Source: DASSJM01 sp049587975
GTDB taxonomy: Bacteria; Actinomycetota; UBA4738; HRBIN12
Reading direction: 5' to 3'
NCBI GenBank assembly: GCA_049587975.1
Contig: JBAVEY010000149.1
Span: 26,764-90,763 of the forward strand
DNA: 64,000 nt
Below are positions 33,546 through 41,873 of the stretch, piece after piece; within the stretch, counting starts at the first letter, position 1; each line of letters begins with the position of its first letter. The translations under genes and the position numbers were made by a program. The notes under the pieces were generated by a model. The model was not told where the DNA came from, ran no database searches, and saw only the letters and a list, made by a program, of their open reading frames with translations.

Positions 33546-34016
33546 CTAGCCGTAGAAGATCACGGTGATCCAGATGCGATCGTCGGAGTGCACGATGCCG
33601 ACGGCCGCGTGCTCGTAGACCCTGCGTAGGATGTTCTTGCGATGGTCGGTGCTCGCCATGAACGCGTCCTCCAGGCTGTCGAGGGACCCACCGACGCCGA
33701 CGTTCTCCCCGCCCAGCTCCCACCGGTAGCCCTCGAGCGCGTCGCGGAGCTGATCTGCCGTCGAATGGAAGATGAAGCCTTTGTGAGCCATGGCCTGGCT
33801 GTGTGACTTTGCGTAGCGGGCCAGGCGGTCGGCGAAGGACAGAGCGCTTCGATCGTGAGTGGCGCGGTCGTGGTTGGTCAGTGCCAGCATGTATCGCCGG
33901 GGCCCGACCTTCTCCCCCATCGCCGTGCCACCCGCCGCTCCCACGAACAGCAGCACCGACACGAAGACGGCCAGGAGTCCTGCGAGCCCCCGGCCGCTGG
34001 TACTTCGCGCGACCAT
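33546..34016 (-). CDS. CAP-domain (SCP/PR-1-like) secreted protein
   Basis: 156 residues from ATG 34016 (GGGGGT 6 nt upstream); GTG 34034 is an alternative. A signal peptide (~1-34) is followed by a compact CAP domain. The CAP signatures are kept: His in FIFHSTADQ, Glu in GGENVGVG and His in STDHRKNILRR. CAP proteins bind lipids or act on the cell wall; the exact role is unknown. The gene has a structured leader of about 200 nt. It shares the family with 38231-38710. Confidence 0.85.
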   Translation of the reverse strand: MVARSTSGRGLAGLLAVFVSVLLFVGAAGGTAMGEKVGPRRYMLALTNHDRATHDRSALSFADRLARYAKSHSQAMAHKGFIFHSTADQLRDALEGYRWELGGENVGVGGSLDSLEDAFMASTDHRKNILRRVYEHAAVGIVHSDDRIWITVIFYG

Positions 34017-34095
34017 GTCGAACCCCCGACTCACGGGTCCCGGAAGGGGATCGAGCCCGCGGGCTCGAATCCTTCGGCAGCCCGGCCACCTCCCT

Positions 34096-34158
34096 CCCGA
34101 CTTCGAGGGGCCCGAAGCCCTTGCGACCCACCGTCGGCGGCGGTTTGCGCTTGTCGGG
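34096..34158 (-). promoter_or_regulatory. Candidate three-way-junction leader element of the CAP gene
   Basis: On the minus strand, CCCGAC (34158-34153) pairs with GTCGGG (34101-34096). Inside lie two short hairpins and the single-stranded motifs GCAAACC and CGCAAG. A palindromic hairpin (CGAGCC arm) follows before the start codon. It resembles c-di-GMP-I riboswitches in two motifs only and lacks the GNRA loop and receptor. Confidence 0.3.
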
Positions 34159-34230
34159 ACCGACCCGGTTGTGTCGTGGGTCTGTATCGGTCACTTCATA
34201 GGGCTGCTTGAGGACCGTGCCGCCAACGAT

Positions 34231-34247
34231 GGCTAGCTCAGCTAGCC
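34231..34247. other. Hairpin GGCTAGC-TCA-GCTAGCC
   Basis: A 7-bp perfect stem in the gcvPB-CAP gap, upstream of the CAP gene on the minus strand. Function unknown. Confidence 0.4.
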
Positions 34248-34284
34248 GAGTGGGGCCGGCCCGCCTCCCTCTGCGAACGGCGCG

Positions 34285-34305
34285 GGTCGGCAGGCGTCCT
34301 GCCGA
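34285..34305 (-). terminator. Terminator-like hairpin after gcvPB
   Basis: A perfect 9-bp stem (arms GTCGGCAGG and CCTGCCGAC) with a 3-nt loop, 28 nt past the gcvPB stop; no T-tract. The 317-nt gap 34017-34333 otherwise holds the CAP leader and the hairpin at 34231. Confidence 0.55.
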
Positions 34306-34333
34306 CGGAGCCGGCGGGGTTCTGGACGCTGGG

Positions 34334-35845
34334 CTACCAGCGCAGGATCAGGTGGCGGGCGGCCCTGGCCTCGTCGAGGCGGCGTACCGGCGTCGTGACC
34401 GGGGCCTCGTGGAGCAGGTCCGGGTCCTCGTGGGCCTCCCGATGGGCCCGGACCAGCGCATCGGCGAACGCGTCGAGCGACTCCATGGTCTCGGTCTCGG
34501 TCGGTTCCACCATCATGGCTTCCTCGACCACCAACGGGAAGTAGACGGTCGAAGGGTGGTACCCGAGATCGATCAACCGTTTGGCGACGTCCATCGCCCG
34601 GATCCCGGTCGCCTCCTTGAGTGGCCGAGCCGTCGCCACGAATTCGTGCATCGGCCGCCCGTCGGGATAGGCGAGCGGGAACGCGTCCTTGACGCGCTCC
34701 GCCAGGTAGTTCGCGTTCAGCACGGCGCGCTCGGCGACCTCCCTCAGCCCGTCCCGGCCGTGCAGGAACACATACGCATAGGCGCGAACGAGGACCGCGA
34801 AGTTGCCGAGGAACCCGTGCATCCGGCCGATCGAGTCCGGCGCGTCGTGGTCGAGACGGAACGCGCCGCCTTCGTCGCGTTCGACCCGCGGTACCGGCAG
34901 GAAGGGCACCAGAGCCTCGGTCACGCCGACGGGCCCCGCGCCCGGCCCTCCCCCGCCGTGCGGCGTCGCGAAGGTCTTGTGCGTGTTGATGTGGACGATG
35001 TCGAAGCCCATGTCGCCCGGCCGGCATCGGCCGAGGATCGCATTCAGGTTCGCGCCGTCGTAGTAGACGAGGCCCCCGATCCGGTGAACGGCCTCCGTCA
35101 CGCGCTCGATCTCCTCCTCGAACATCCCTAGCGTGTTGGGGTTCGTGAGCATCAGGCCGGCGACGTCCTCGTCGATCAGCTTCTCGAGCGCCGACACGTC
35201 GACCAGGCCGCGTGCGTCGCTCGGGACGTGGAGCGCCTCGTAGCCGGCCAGTCGGACGCTGGCGGGGTTGGTCCCATGCGCGGAGTCCGGGATCGCGACC
35301 CGGCGGCGCTGCTGCCCCTGCCGCTCGTGGTGGGCGCGCATGATGAGCAGGCCGGTGAGCTCGCCGCAGGCGCCGGCGGGCGGCTGCAGGGTCGCCCGCG
35401 CCATCCCGGTGATCTCGCACAGCGCACGCTCGAGCCGCCACAGGAGCTCGAGCGACCCCTGGACCGAGTGGTCGGGCTGCTGTGGGTGGGCACGCTGGAA
35501 CCCGGGGAGCTGGGCCACGTTCTCCGCGATCTTCGGGTTGTACTTCATCGAGCACGACCCCAGCGGGTAGAAGCCCGTATCCACTCCGTAGTTGAGCTGC
35601 GACAGACGCGTGTAGTGGCTCACGAGGTCCCGCTCGGCGATCTCCGGCAGGCCTGCCGGTGCTCGTCGAGCCTGCTCCGCTGACACGGCCACCTCCGGGA
35701 CGTCGAGCTCGGGCAGGTTGAAGGCACGGCGACCAGGCCGGGACAGGTCCATGAGCGTCCCCTGCCGATCCGGCGGACCACCCACGCGCACGGGAGCCCC
35801 GACGCGCGGCGCCGGGTCGCCGGTCGGGGGCGCGGCGTCGCTCAC
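34334..35845 (-). CDS. gcvPB: Glycine dehydrogenase (decarboxylating) subunit 2, GcvPB
   Basis: 503 residues: the C-terminal half of split P-protein, with the PLP lysine in NTHKTFATPHGGGGPG. The glycine cleavage P-protein decarboxylates glycine and passes the aminomethyl group to lipoyl-GcvH. Conserved blocks include YPLGSCSMKYNP, LQPPAGACGE and IPDSAHGTNPAS. GTG 35845 overlaps the gcvPA stop (GTGA); the longer open frame upstream is shadow. The split form contrasts with the single-chain GcvP of mycobacteria. Confidence 0.93.
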   Translation of the reverse strand: MSDAAPPTGDPAPRVGAPVRVGGPPDRQGTLMDLSRPGRRAFNLPELDVPEVAVSAEQARRAPAGLPEIAERDLVSHYTRLSQLNYGVDTGFYPLGSCSMKYNPKIAENVAQLPGFQRAHPQQPDHSVQGSLELLWRLERALCEITGMARATLQPPAGACGELTGLLIMRAHHERQGQQRRRVAIPDSAHGTNPASVRLAGYEALHVPSDARGLVDVSALEKLIDEDVAGLMLTNPNTLGMFEEEIERVTEAVHRIGGLVYYDGANLNAILGRCRPGDMGFDIVHINTHKTFATPHGGGGPGAGPVGVTEALVPFLPVPRVERDEGGAFRLDHDAPDSIGRMHGFLGNFAVLVRAYAYVFLHGRDGLREVAERAVLNANYLAERVKDAFPLAYPDGRPMHEFVATARPLKEATGIRAMDVAKRLIDLGYHPSTVYFPLVVEEAMMVEPTETETMESLDAFADALVRAHREAHEDPDLLHEAPVTTPVRRLDEARAARHLILRW

Positions 35846-37167
35846 GCGAGCACCTCCTTCATCGCCATCGCGAGACCGTCGATCTCCTCGCGCGACCGGC
35901 GTTCGGTCACGGCGACCAGGAGCGCGTAGCCATCGGCGTCCGGGAGCGGCACGCCGGCCAGGTACCCGCGTTCGAGGAGCGCGTCGCGGACCTCGTCGGC
36001 CGGGCGCGGCAGCCGGACCGGGAACTCCTTGAAGAAGGGCGCGCGCCCGAACAGCGGCTCGACCCCCGGAACGTCGCACAGGCGATCGGCGGCGTAGGCA
36101 GCCTTCGAGGCACACTGCCGTCCGAGCTCCTCGAGCCCACGCGGCCCGAGCCATCCGAGGTACACGGTCGCGGCGATCGCCATGAGCGTCTGGTTCGTGC
36201 AGATGTTCGACGTCGCTTTCTCACGACGGATGTGCTGTTCCCGCGCCTGGAGCGTGAGGACGTATCCCGTGCGCCCGTCCACGTCGCGGGTCTCACCCAC
36301 GATCCGACCCGGGAGCCGCCGGACGTCATCCAGACGGGTCGCGATCACACCGAGGTAGGGGCCCCCGTGGTTCAGGTGGTTTCCGAGCACCTGCCCCTCG
36401 GCCACCGCGATGTCGGCCCGCAGCTCTCCGGGCGGCGCGAGCACCCCGAGCGAGAGGGGGTCGAACACCTGGATCGCCCGGGCACCGCCGGCGTGCGCCG
36501 CACCGAACAGGTCGCGAGCGGGCTCGAGCAGGCCGTACGCGTTCGGGTGTTGGACGATCACGCACGCGACGTCGTCGGTCACCGCGGGCGCACCCCCTCG
36601 GCCCTCGTCCGTCGCGAAGGTCTCTGGCTCGTACCCCGCTCCCCTGCCGTAGGTCCGGAGCGTCTCGAGGTACCGGCGGTCGACCCCATCGCTCACCAGG
36701 ACGCGGTCGCGTCCGGGCGAGGAACGCGCGAGGTTCACGGCCTCCGCGAGGGCCGTGGCGCCGTCGTACAGGGACGCGTTCGAGACCTCGAGGCCGGTGA
36801 GCTCGCAGATCATCGACTGGTACTCGAACAGGGCCTGGAGCACGCCCTGGGAGAGCTCGGGCTGGTAGGGCGTGTACGACGTGTAGAACTCGGAGCGGCC
36901 GGCGAGGGCCCAGACGACGGCGGGCACGAAGTGGTCGTACGCGCCCGCCCCGGCGAAGCAGACCGCGTCCTCCGCGGAGCGGTTCCGGCCGGCGAGCGCC
37001 TTCAGGTCGGCGAGGATCTCCATCTCCGAGACGCCCTCGGGGACGTCCAGGGGCCGGTCCAGGCGAACGGTTTCGGGGATCCGGTCGAACAGCTCATCGA
37101 CGCTCGACAGGCCGATGGCCCGGAGCATCTGGTCGACGTCGTCGTCCGTGTGCGGCGCGAACCTCAT
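35842..37167 (-). CDS. gcvPA: Glycine dehydrogenase (decarboxylating) subunit 1, GcvPA
   Basis: 441 residues, the N-terminal half of split P-protein, a PLP-fold partner that completes the active site of GcvPB. Signatures: FAGAGAYDHFVPAVVW, YTPYQPELSQGVLQ and NICTNQTLMA. ATG 37167. gcvPA and gcvPB are translationally coupled by a 4-nt overlap. gcvT and the L-protein gene are not in the window, while gcvH lies 5.7 kb away in the same orientation. Confidence 0.93.
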   Translation of the reverse strand: MRFAPHTDDDVDQMLRAIGLSSVDELFDRIPETVRLDRPLDVPEGVSEMEILADLKALAGRNRSAEDAVCFAGAGAYDHFVPAVVWALAGRSEFYTSYTPYQPELSQGVLQALFEYQSMICELTGLEVSNASLYDGATALAEAVNLARSSPGRDRVLVSDGVDRRYLETLRTYGRGAGYEPETFATDEGRGGAPAVTDDVACVIVQHPNAYGLLEPARDLFGAAHAGGARAIQVFDPLSLGVLAPPGELRADIAVAEGQVLGNHLNHGGPYLGVIATRLDDVRRLPGRIVGETRDVDGRTGYVLTLQAREQHIRREKATSNICTNQTLMAIAATVYLGWLGPRGLEELGRQCASKAAYAADRLCDVPGVEPLFGRAPFFKEFPVRLPRPADEVRDALLERGYLAGVPLPDADGYALLVAVTERRSREEIDGLAMAMKEVLA

Positions 37168-37204
37168 GCCGGATGCTGAGTCTAGCCGGAAGGCGCCGCG
37201 GGCC

Positions 37205-37576
37205 TCAGCCCGAGACGTCCTCGAGCCCGTACTTCGAGACCAGGGAGAGGTAGTCGCGCTGGTAGAAGATCTTGCAGTTCACGCCCGGGTACAGCTCGCG
37301 CAGACGTCGGACCTTCCGGTTCTTCTTGGTGACGAGCCGCTGGTTGAGCGTCGTGATCTCGATGTAGAGGTCGTACATGGGCAGGTAGAAATCCGGCGTG
37401 AAGCGTTGCACGACGTTGCCGTCCCGGTCCCATTCGAGATCGAACGACGTCGGCTCGTACGCCCACTCGATCTGGTAGAAGTCCAGCAGCTGGGCGAACT
37501 GGCGCTCGCTGGCGTGCGCGAACCGAACGGTGTCGCTCGGCAGGGCCGGGGTCTCGGCCGCCGCGCCCTCCGTCAC
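37205..37576 (-). CDS. PD-(D/E)XK-nuclease-like small protein
   Basis: 123 residues from GTG 37576, which overlaps the merR stop (GTGA). Sequence hints of the PD-(D/E)XK fold: Glu24 in ASERQFAQLL, then RFTPDFYLP with Asp62, then YIEITTLNQR with Glu73, then Lys84/Lys85. The usual Lys of (D/E)XK is Thr75, so activity is uncertain. No membrane segment. It sits between merR and gcvPA in a strictly packed operon. A longer frame upstream (to 37651) would overlap merR and is rejected. Confidence 0.65.
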   Translation of the reverse strand: MTEGAAAETPALPSDTVRFAHASERQFAQLLDFYQIEWAYEPTSFDLEWDRDGNVVQRFTPDFYLPMYDLYIEITTLNQRLVTKKNRKVRRLRELYPGVNCKIFYQRDYLSLVSKYGLEDVSG

Positions 37577-38022
37577 GCGCCTCCGGCCGCCCGGGCGCTT
37601 CGACCCTTCTTCCCGGCGTTCTTGGCCAGAGTCCCCTCGAGGTCCGTCCATACCTTGTCGACCGCGATCGCGAAGACCCCCTGCCCGCTCGCCAGCAGGT
37701 CCACGACCGCCTCGGGGGACTCCACCTGATAGATACGGTGGCCGTCCGACACGAGGGTCGTGCCGAGGGCGGGTTGATCCAGGCCCCGCAGGGTCTTCAT
37801 CGCCTTGCGCACCTGCTGGAGGTTCACGCCGCTGTCGAGCATCCGCTTGATCAATCGCAGCATCGCGAGGTCCTGGAACGAGTACAACCGCTGGGACCCC
37901 GAGCCCTTGGCGTCCTTGACCGAAGGCCTGACCAGGCCCGTCCGGGCCCAGTAGTCGAGCTGTCGGTAGGTGATCCCGACGATGTTGCAGACCTCGGGGA
38001 CGCGATATCCCTGCTCAGCCAT
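37573..38022 (-). CDS. MerR-family transcriptional regulator
   Basis: 149 residues. The winged helix begins GYRVPEVCNIVGITYRQLDY, followed by ARTGLVRPS and the dimer helix LKRMLDSGV-like region. It corresponds in position to the MerR gene between BFN and gcvP in mycobacteria. ATG 38022 has GGAG 5 nt upstream, better placed than GTG 38025. A consensus promoter lies just upstream. It may control the glycine-cleavage genes behind it, by position. Confidence 0.88.
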   Translation of the reverse strand: MAEQGYRVPEVCNIVGITYRQLDYWARTGLVRPSVKDAKGSGSQRLYSFQDLAMLRLIKRMLDSGVNLQQVRKAMKTLRGLDQPALGTTLVSDGHRIYQVESPEAVVDLLASGQGVFAIAVDKVWTDLEGTLAKNAGKKGRSARAAGGA

Positions 38023-38051
38023 CACAACTCCGTAATTACGCGGGCGTCGGC

Positions 38052-38080
38052 AGCCTAGGACCGGGCTCCCACGTTGTCAA
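38052..38080 (-). promoter_or_regulatory. Promoter TTGACA-N17-TAGGCT for merR-gcvPA-gcvPB
   Basis: On the minus strand the -35 TTGACA is at 38080-38075 and the -10 TAGGCT at 38057-38052, with the ideal 17-nt spacer. Predicted start about 38045, 23 nt before ATG 38022. Confidence 0.7.
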
Positions 38081-38230
38081 TCACCCCGCCTTCGTCCCCC
38101 TCGTGGGCTGTAGGCCGGATATCCCATGGCGCTCGGAGGTTTCGACCTAGGGTGACTTGGGGACATGACGGGCGCGCGATCAGACGCTAGCGTGCGCCAT
38201 TCGCACGGGCATGCGAGGGGGGTGTTGTGG

Positions 38231-38710
38231 ATGGGAACGCGCACGAGCATGCGACGATGGACCGTCGTCCTCACGCTCTCGATGACCCTGCTGCTCCAGG
38301 TGGTCTCGGCATCGATCGCCTCCGCAGGAGATGGATACGGAGCCACGCTCCTTCGGCTTGTGAACGCGACCCGCGACAGTCACGACCTCCATACGCTTCG
38401 GGTCGACACGTCGCTCACGAGGGACGCGATGCGCCACACGCGTCGCATGATCGACGAGAACGCGATCTACGATCCGCGCAACCTGACGAAGATCCTCCGG
38501 GACGAACCGTGGGAGGACGTCGGCGCGAGCGCCGTCGGATGCGCCAGCAGCCTCCGGGCCCTGCATCGAGCCTTCATGCATGACGCGGTGCATCGCGACA
38601 TCCTCCTGAACCCCAAGCTGCGACGGATCGGGATCGGCGTGGTGAAGGTCGACGCGAGGAACGCCTGCGGACGACACTGGTTCTGGGCGACGGAACTGTT
38701 CTACGGATAG
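38231..38710 (+). CDS. Second CAP-like secreted protein, degenerate motif set
   Basis: 159 residues from ATG 38231, preceded by GAGGGGGG at 8-nt spacing; ATG 38165 and GTG 38222 are alternatives. A signal peptide (to about residue 33, SIASAG) and a CAP-like domain sharing layout with the CAP gene at 33546, including the ending ELFYG versus VIFYG. The first CAP His is replaced (IYDPRN), and ENVG appears as EDVG; the HRDILLNP segment is kept. Two cysteines (VGCASS, NACGRH) may pair. Convergent with BFN, 4 nt apart. Confidence 0.7.
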   Translation: MGTRTSMRRWTVVLTLSMTLLLQVVSASIASAGDGYGATLLRLVNATRDSHDLHTLRVDTSLTRDAMRHTRRMIDENAIYDPRNLTKILRDEPWEDVGASAVGCASSLRALHRAFMHDAVHRDILLNPKLRRIGIGVVKVDARNACGRHWFWATELFYG

Positions 38711-38714
38711 CGAG

Positions 38715-39194
38715 CTACTCGAAGTCCTCGGGCGTCACGTTCTCGAGGAACTCTCGGAACTCCTGTAGCTGCTTCTCCTCCTCCTCACCATCTGCCGGGA
38801 TGAGGATCGAGGCCTCCTCCAGCACGTCTTCGTTCGCGAAGATCTTGCACCCGAGACGGACGGCGAGCGCGATCGCGTCCGAAGGTCGGGAGGAGATCTC
38901 GAAGCTGGAACCGTTGCGCCGCAATCCGATCACGGCGTGGAACACGCCGTCGCGGAGTTCGGTGATCGTGATGCTCGTGACCTGCACGGACATCTCATCG
39001 AGGATGTTCTTGAGCAGGTCGTGGGTCATCGGACGCGGCGTGACCAGACCCTGCTGTCCGATCGCGATCGCCTGCGCCTCGGACTGACCGATCCAGATCG
39101 GCAGGAACCGCTCGCCTTCGGCCTCTCGAAGCAGGACGATGGGCGAGTTCGACGGGAACTCGATCCTGACGCCGGCAACGGTCATCTCGATCAT
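38715..39194 (-). CDS. Bifunctional nuclease family protein (DUF151/BFN)
   Basis: 159 residues from ATG 39194 (MIEMTVAGVRIE); a GTG at 39215 would add 7 residues. The BFN family core is clear: LPIWIGQSEAQAIAI, TRPMTHDLLKNIL and SSRPSDAIALAVR, followed by an acidic tail EEEEKQLQEFREFLE. Plant and bacterial members have DNase/RNase activity. The order garA-ftsR-BFN-merR-gcvP is the mycobacterial one, here interrupted by dacA, hpt and a CAP gene. Confidence 0.88.
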   Translation of the reverse strand: MIEMTVAGVRIEFPSNSPIVLLREAEGERFLPIWIGQSEAQAIAIGQQGLVTPRPMTHDLLKNILDEMSVQVTSITITELRDGVFHAVIGLRRNGSSFEISSRPSDAIALAVRLGCKIFANEDVLEEASILIPADGEEEEKQLQEFREFLENVTPEDFE

Positions 39195-39268
39195 CGGACC
39201 CAACCGACCGTACACCGGCCTCCAAGGACCGGCAACCTAGTCCTTCGGCGTCCGCCGTCGCACGTCGA

Positions 39269-39865
39269 CTAGCCCTCGGCGGGCACGGATCCCACGTCCG
39301 GCAGGTACGGGAGCAGCAGATCCGGATCGGTCCGGAGCGCGTCCATGTCGTGCACGGCCAGGATGTCGGGCACGTTGCGGAACCGCTCCTCGAAGTCCAA
39401 CCCGTACCCGACGACGAACTCGTCCGGGCAGTCGAACCCGCGGTACCGGATCTGGAGCGGGACGATCCGCCGGACGCTCTTGTCCAGGAGCGCGCACACC
39501 TCGACCGACTTCGGCTCTCGCGACTCGAGCACCGAGATCAGGTACGACAGGGTCAGGCCCGTATCGACGATGTCCTCGACCACGACGACGTCGCGGCCGC
39601 CGATGTCGTGATCGAGGTCCTTGACGATGCGCACACGACCGAGCGACTCCGTCGCGCCGCCGTACCGGGAGATGGACATGTAGTCGATCGCGAGCGGGAG
39701 CGCGATCTCCCGCATCAGGTCGGCGAGGAACACGGAGCCGCCCTTGAGGACCGAGATCAAGACGGGCGCGCGCCCCTCATAGTCCCCGGTGATGGTGCGG
39801 CCAAGCTCCTCGATCCGCCGGCGGATGTCCTCGCGCCCGAACTCGACGCTGACGACGTCCGACAC
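39269..39865 (-). CDS. hpt: Hypoxanthine phosphoribosyltransferase
   Basis: 198 residues of the type I PRTase fold, salvaging hypoxanthine/guanine with PRPP. The PRPP loop is VVVVEDIVDTGLT and the N-terminal LKGGSVFLADL motif is intact; the purine-contact region FVVGYGLDF is present. GTG 39865 is supported by a -10 hexamer 8 nt upstream; the frame open further upstream is not conserved. Confidence 0.92.
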   Translation of the reverse strand: MSDVVSVEFGREDIRRRIEELGRTITGDYEGRAPVLISVLKGGSVFLADLMREIALPLAIDYMSISRYGGATESLGRVRIVKDLDHDIGGRDVVVVEDIVDTGLTLSYLISVLESREPKSVEVCALLDKSVRRIVPLQIRYRGFDCPDEFVVGYGLDFEERFRNVPDILAVHDMDALRTDPDLLLPYLPDVGSVPAEG

Positions 39866-39873
39866 CGCCGCCG

Positions 39874-39879
39874 ATGCTA
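39874..39879 (-). promoter_or_regulatory. -10 hexamer TAGCAT for hpt (leaderless)
   Basis: On the minus strand TAGCAT lies 8 nt before GTG 39865. Confidence 0.5.
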
Positions 39880-39887
39880 GCAGCCGC

Positions 39888-41168
39888 CTAGCCGAACAAC
39901 GCGTCGAGCACGGCCCCACCGGCGTCCACCAGGGCCCCGGCGGCCCGCGTCCACCAGGCGCCGGGCTCCGGTGGCGGCGGGGCGGGCACCCCCGTCACGA
40001 CCAGCGGCACCTGTCCGAGGACCCGGCCCCCCGCCGACACCAGGACCACGCCGATCTCCTCCCCGCGCGCGGGTGGATACGCAACGCGGTCCTCGAGGGC
40101 GACCTCGGTGGACACCGTCGCGTCGATGGGCGCGAGACCCCGCAGCGCCGCCCCCGCGCCGACGGACACGGGGTGTCCCTCGACCTCGACGCTACCGAGC
40201 TCCTGCCCCGCCCGGACCAGCGCGCGGCGCTCGAACGCGTCGAACCCGTAGTTCAGGAGCGCGGCCGCGTCCGAGAAGGGTTCGCCCGGCTCGTCGAGGA
40301 CGACGGCGACGAGCCGCTCATCGCCGCGCTCGGCGGCGGCCACCAGGCAGAAGCCGGCCGGGCTCGTGAACCCGGTCTTCACCCCGATCGCACCGGGGTA
40401 CAGCCAGAGCAGGACGTTGCGGTTCTGGACGATGCGCGGCTCGGCGTCGAGCGACTCCACCGTGTGGAACCGCGTGGCGACCACGCTCGCGAAGCCCCGG
40501 CTCCGGTACGCGGCTCGGGTGAGCCGGACGAGGTCGGCGGCCGACGAGTACCCGGTGTCGTCCAGCCCATTGGGCGAGGCGAACATCGTGTGCGTCATCC
40601 CGAGCTGCCGGGCGCGGGCGTTCATCTCGTCGACGAACGCCTCCACCGAGCCCGCCACGTGCTCCGCCAGGGCCAGCGCGGCGTCGTTGGCGGACTGGAG
40701 CAGGAGGGCGTACAGGAGCTCGTCGACCCGGATCCGCTCCCCCGCCTCGAGGCCGAGCCCCGAGATCCCGGACACCTGTCCGCTCGCCGCGTTCTCGCTC
40801 ACGGTGACCACGTCGGTGGGGTCGGCGCTCTCCACCACGAGCAGCGCGGTCATGATCTTCGTCACGCTCGCGATCGGCCGCCGCTCGTTTCCGTCGAGGG
40901 CGAACAGCACCTGTCCCGTGTCGAGATCTGCGAGGACGGCCGACCCCGCGTGGACCTCGGGGGGTTCGGTCGTAGGAACCGGCGTCCGCAGGGTCGAAGG
41001 GAACGGGGACGGGCTCGTCTCCCCGTTCGGCTGCACGACCGGCGTGGGGGGCGGCGGTGAGGGCGCGGGGGTCTGCGCTCGGGCGACCCCGAGCGACAGG
41101 GCGAGGGTCGATGCGGCCGCCCCGACGCAGAGCGAGGCCGCCCGCCGGCGCGCCGGCGGACGGCTCAC
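39888..41168 (-). CDS. D-alanyl-D-alanine carboxypeptidase (S11, DacA-like)
   Basis: 426 residues. The signal peptide (1-31) and Pro-rich linker (33-70) are followed by a penicillin-binding S11 domain with the three active motifs: Ser101-Val-Thr-Lys104, Ser159-Ala-Asn161 and Lys263-Thr-Gly265. A C-terminal beta domain and a hydrophobic/amphipathic end (PGAWWTRAAGALVDAGG) may anchor it at the membrane. It trims peptidoglycan stem peptides. GTG 41168 overlaps the ftsR stop. Confidence 0.92.
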   Translation of the reverse strand: MSRPPARRRAASLCVGAAASTLALSLGVARAQTPAPSPPPPTPVVQPNGETSPSPFPSTLRTPVPTTEPPEVHAGSAVLADLDTGQVLFALDGNERRPIASVTKIMTALLVVESADPTDVVTVSENAASGQVSGISGLGLEAGERIRVDELLYALLLQSANDAALALAEHVAGSVEAFVDEMNARARQLGMTHTMFASPNGLDDTGYSSAADLVRLTRAAYRSRGFASVVATRFHTVESLDAEPRIVQNRNVLLWLYPGAIGVKTGFTSPAGFCLVAAAERGDERLVAVVLDEPGEPFSDAAALLNYGFDAFERRALVRAGQELGSVEVEGHPVSVGAGAALRGLAPIDATVSTEVALEDRVAYPPARGEEIGVVLVSAGGRVLGQVPLVVTGVPAPPPPEPGAWWTRAAGALVDAGGAVLDALFG

Positions 41169-41869
41169 GCGAGGTGTTGCCGGAGGTTGGTGCGCAGCCG
41201 CGCCTGCTTCAGCTTGCGCGAGGCCCGGGCGAGCTCCGTGAGCGAGGCGGTCGCGGTCCTGCGAGCATCGGGATTCCGCTGGCGGAGCTGGGGCATCACG
41301 ATCGTCTCGAAGAACGCGGCCTCACGCTCCTCGAAGTGCTTGTACATCGTCAGGTGCCGCGGCTCGACGCCGAAGCGGAAGAAGTCCTTGACGATCGACA
41401 GCACGATGTAGTCGTCTCCGTCGAAGTACCGGGCGCCCTCCGGACCTCGCTCCTTCACGAGTCCGTACGACTCGAGCTCCCGGATGCGATCGCGATCGAT
41501 CCCCGTAGCCGCGCTCATCTCCTCGATCGACATCTGCAGACCGGTCGGCGCCTCCGCGAGCTCCTCGTCGGGTTCGGTCTCGACGGGCTCGACCTGACCG
41601 TCGACGACCTGGCCGTCCAACGTGTCGTGTTCGAGCAGCCGGTCCTTGATCACCTTGAGCGGCAGGTACTCGTCCCGCTGCATCCGCAGGATCGACCGGA
41701 GTCGGTCGACGTCCTTCTCGTAGAACTTGCGGTACCCCGACGGTGTGCGCTCGGGCTCGATCAGGCCCTCGGACTCGAGGAACCGGATCTTGCTGATCGT
41801 GATGTCGGGGAACTCCGTCTTCACCGACACCAGGACCTCACCGATCGATTGGTAGTTGCGGGTCGCCAC
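41165..41869 (-). CDS. ftsR: MerR-family regulator, FtsR-like
   Basis: 234 residues with two DNA-binding-like MerR segments: YQSIGEVLVSVKTEFPDITI ... FLESEGLIEPERTPSGYRKF at the N-terminus and LQMSIEEMSAATGIDRDRIR ... LESYGLVKER in the middle. Homologues next to garA (FtsR in corynebacteria, Rv1828) activate ftsZ. GTG 41869 lies 4 nt after garA, and the stop overlaps dacA, so garA-ftsR-dacA form one unit. Confidence 0.88.
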   Translation of the reverse strand: MATRNYQSIGEVLVSVKTEFPDITISKIRFLESEGLIEPERTPSGYRKFYEKDVDRLRSILRMQRDEYLPLKVIKDRLLEHDTLDGQVVDGQVEPVETEPDEELAEAPTGLQMSIEEMSAATGIDRDRIRELESYGLVKERGPEGARYFDGDDYIVLSIVKDFFRFGVEPRHLTMYKHFEEREAAFFETIVMPQLRQRNPDARRTATASLTELARASRKLKQARLRTNLRQHLA

Positions 41870-41873
41870 GTCC

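Noticed and set aside
34096..34158. Firm call of a c-di-GMP-I riboswitch
   Set aside because: Only GCAAACC and a CGCAA-like segment match; the GNRA tetraloop and its receptor helix are missing.
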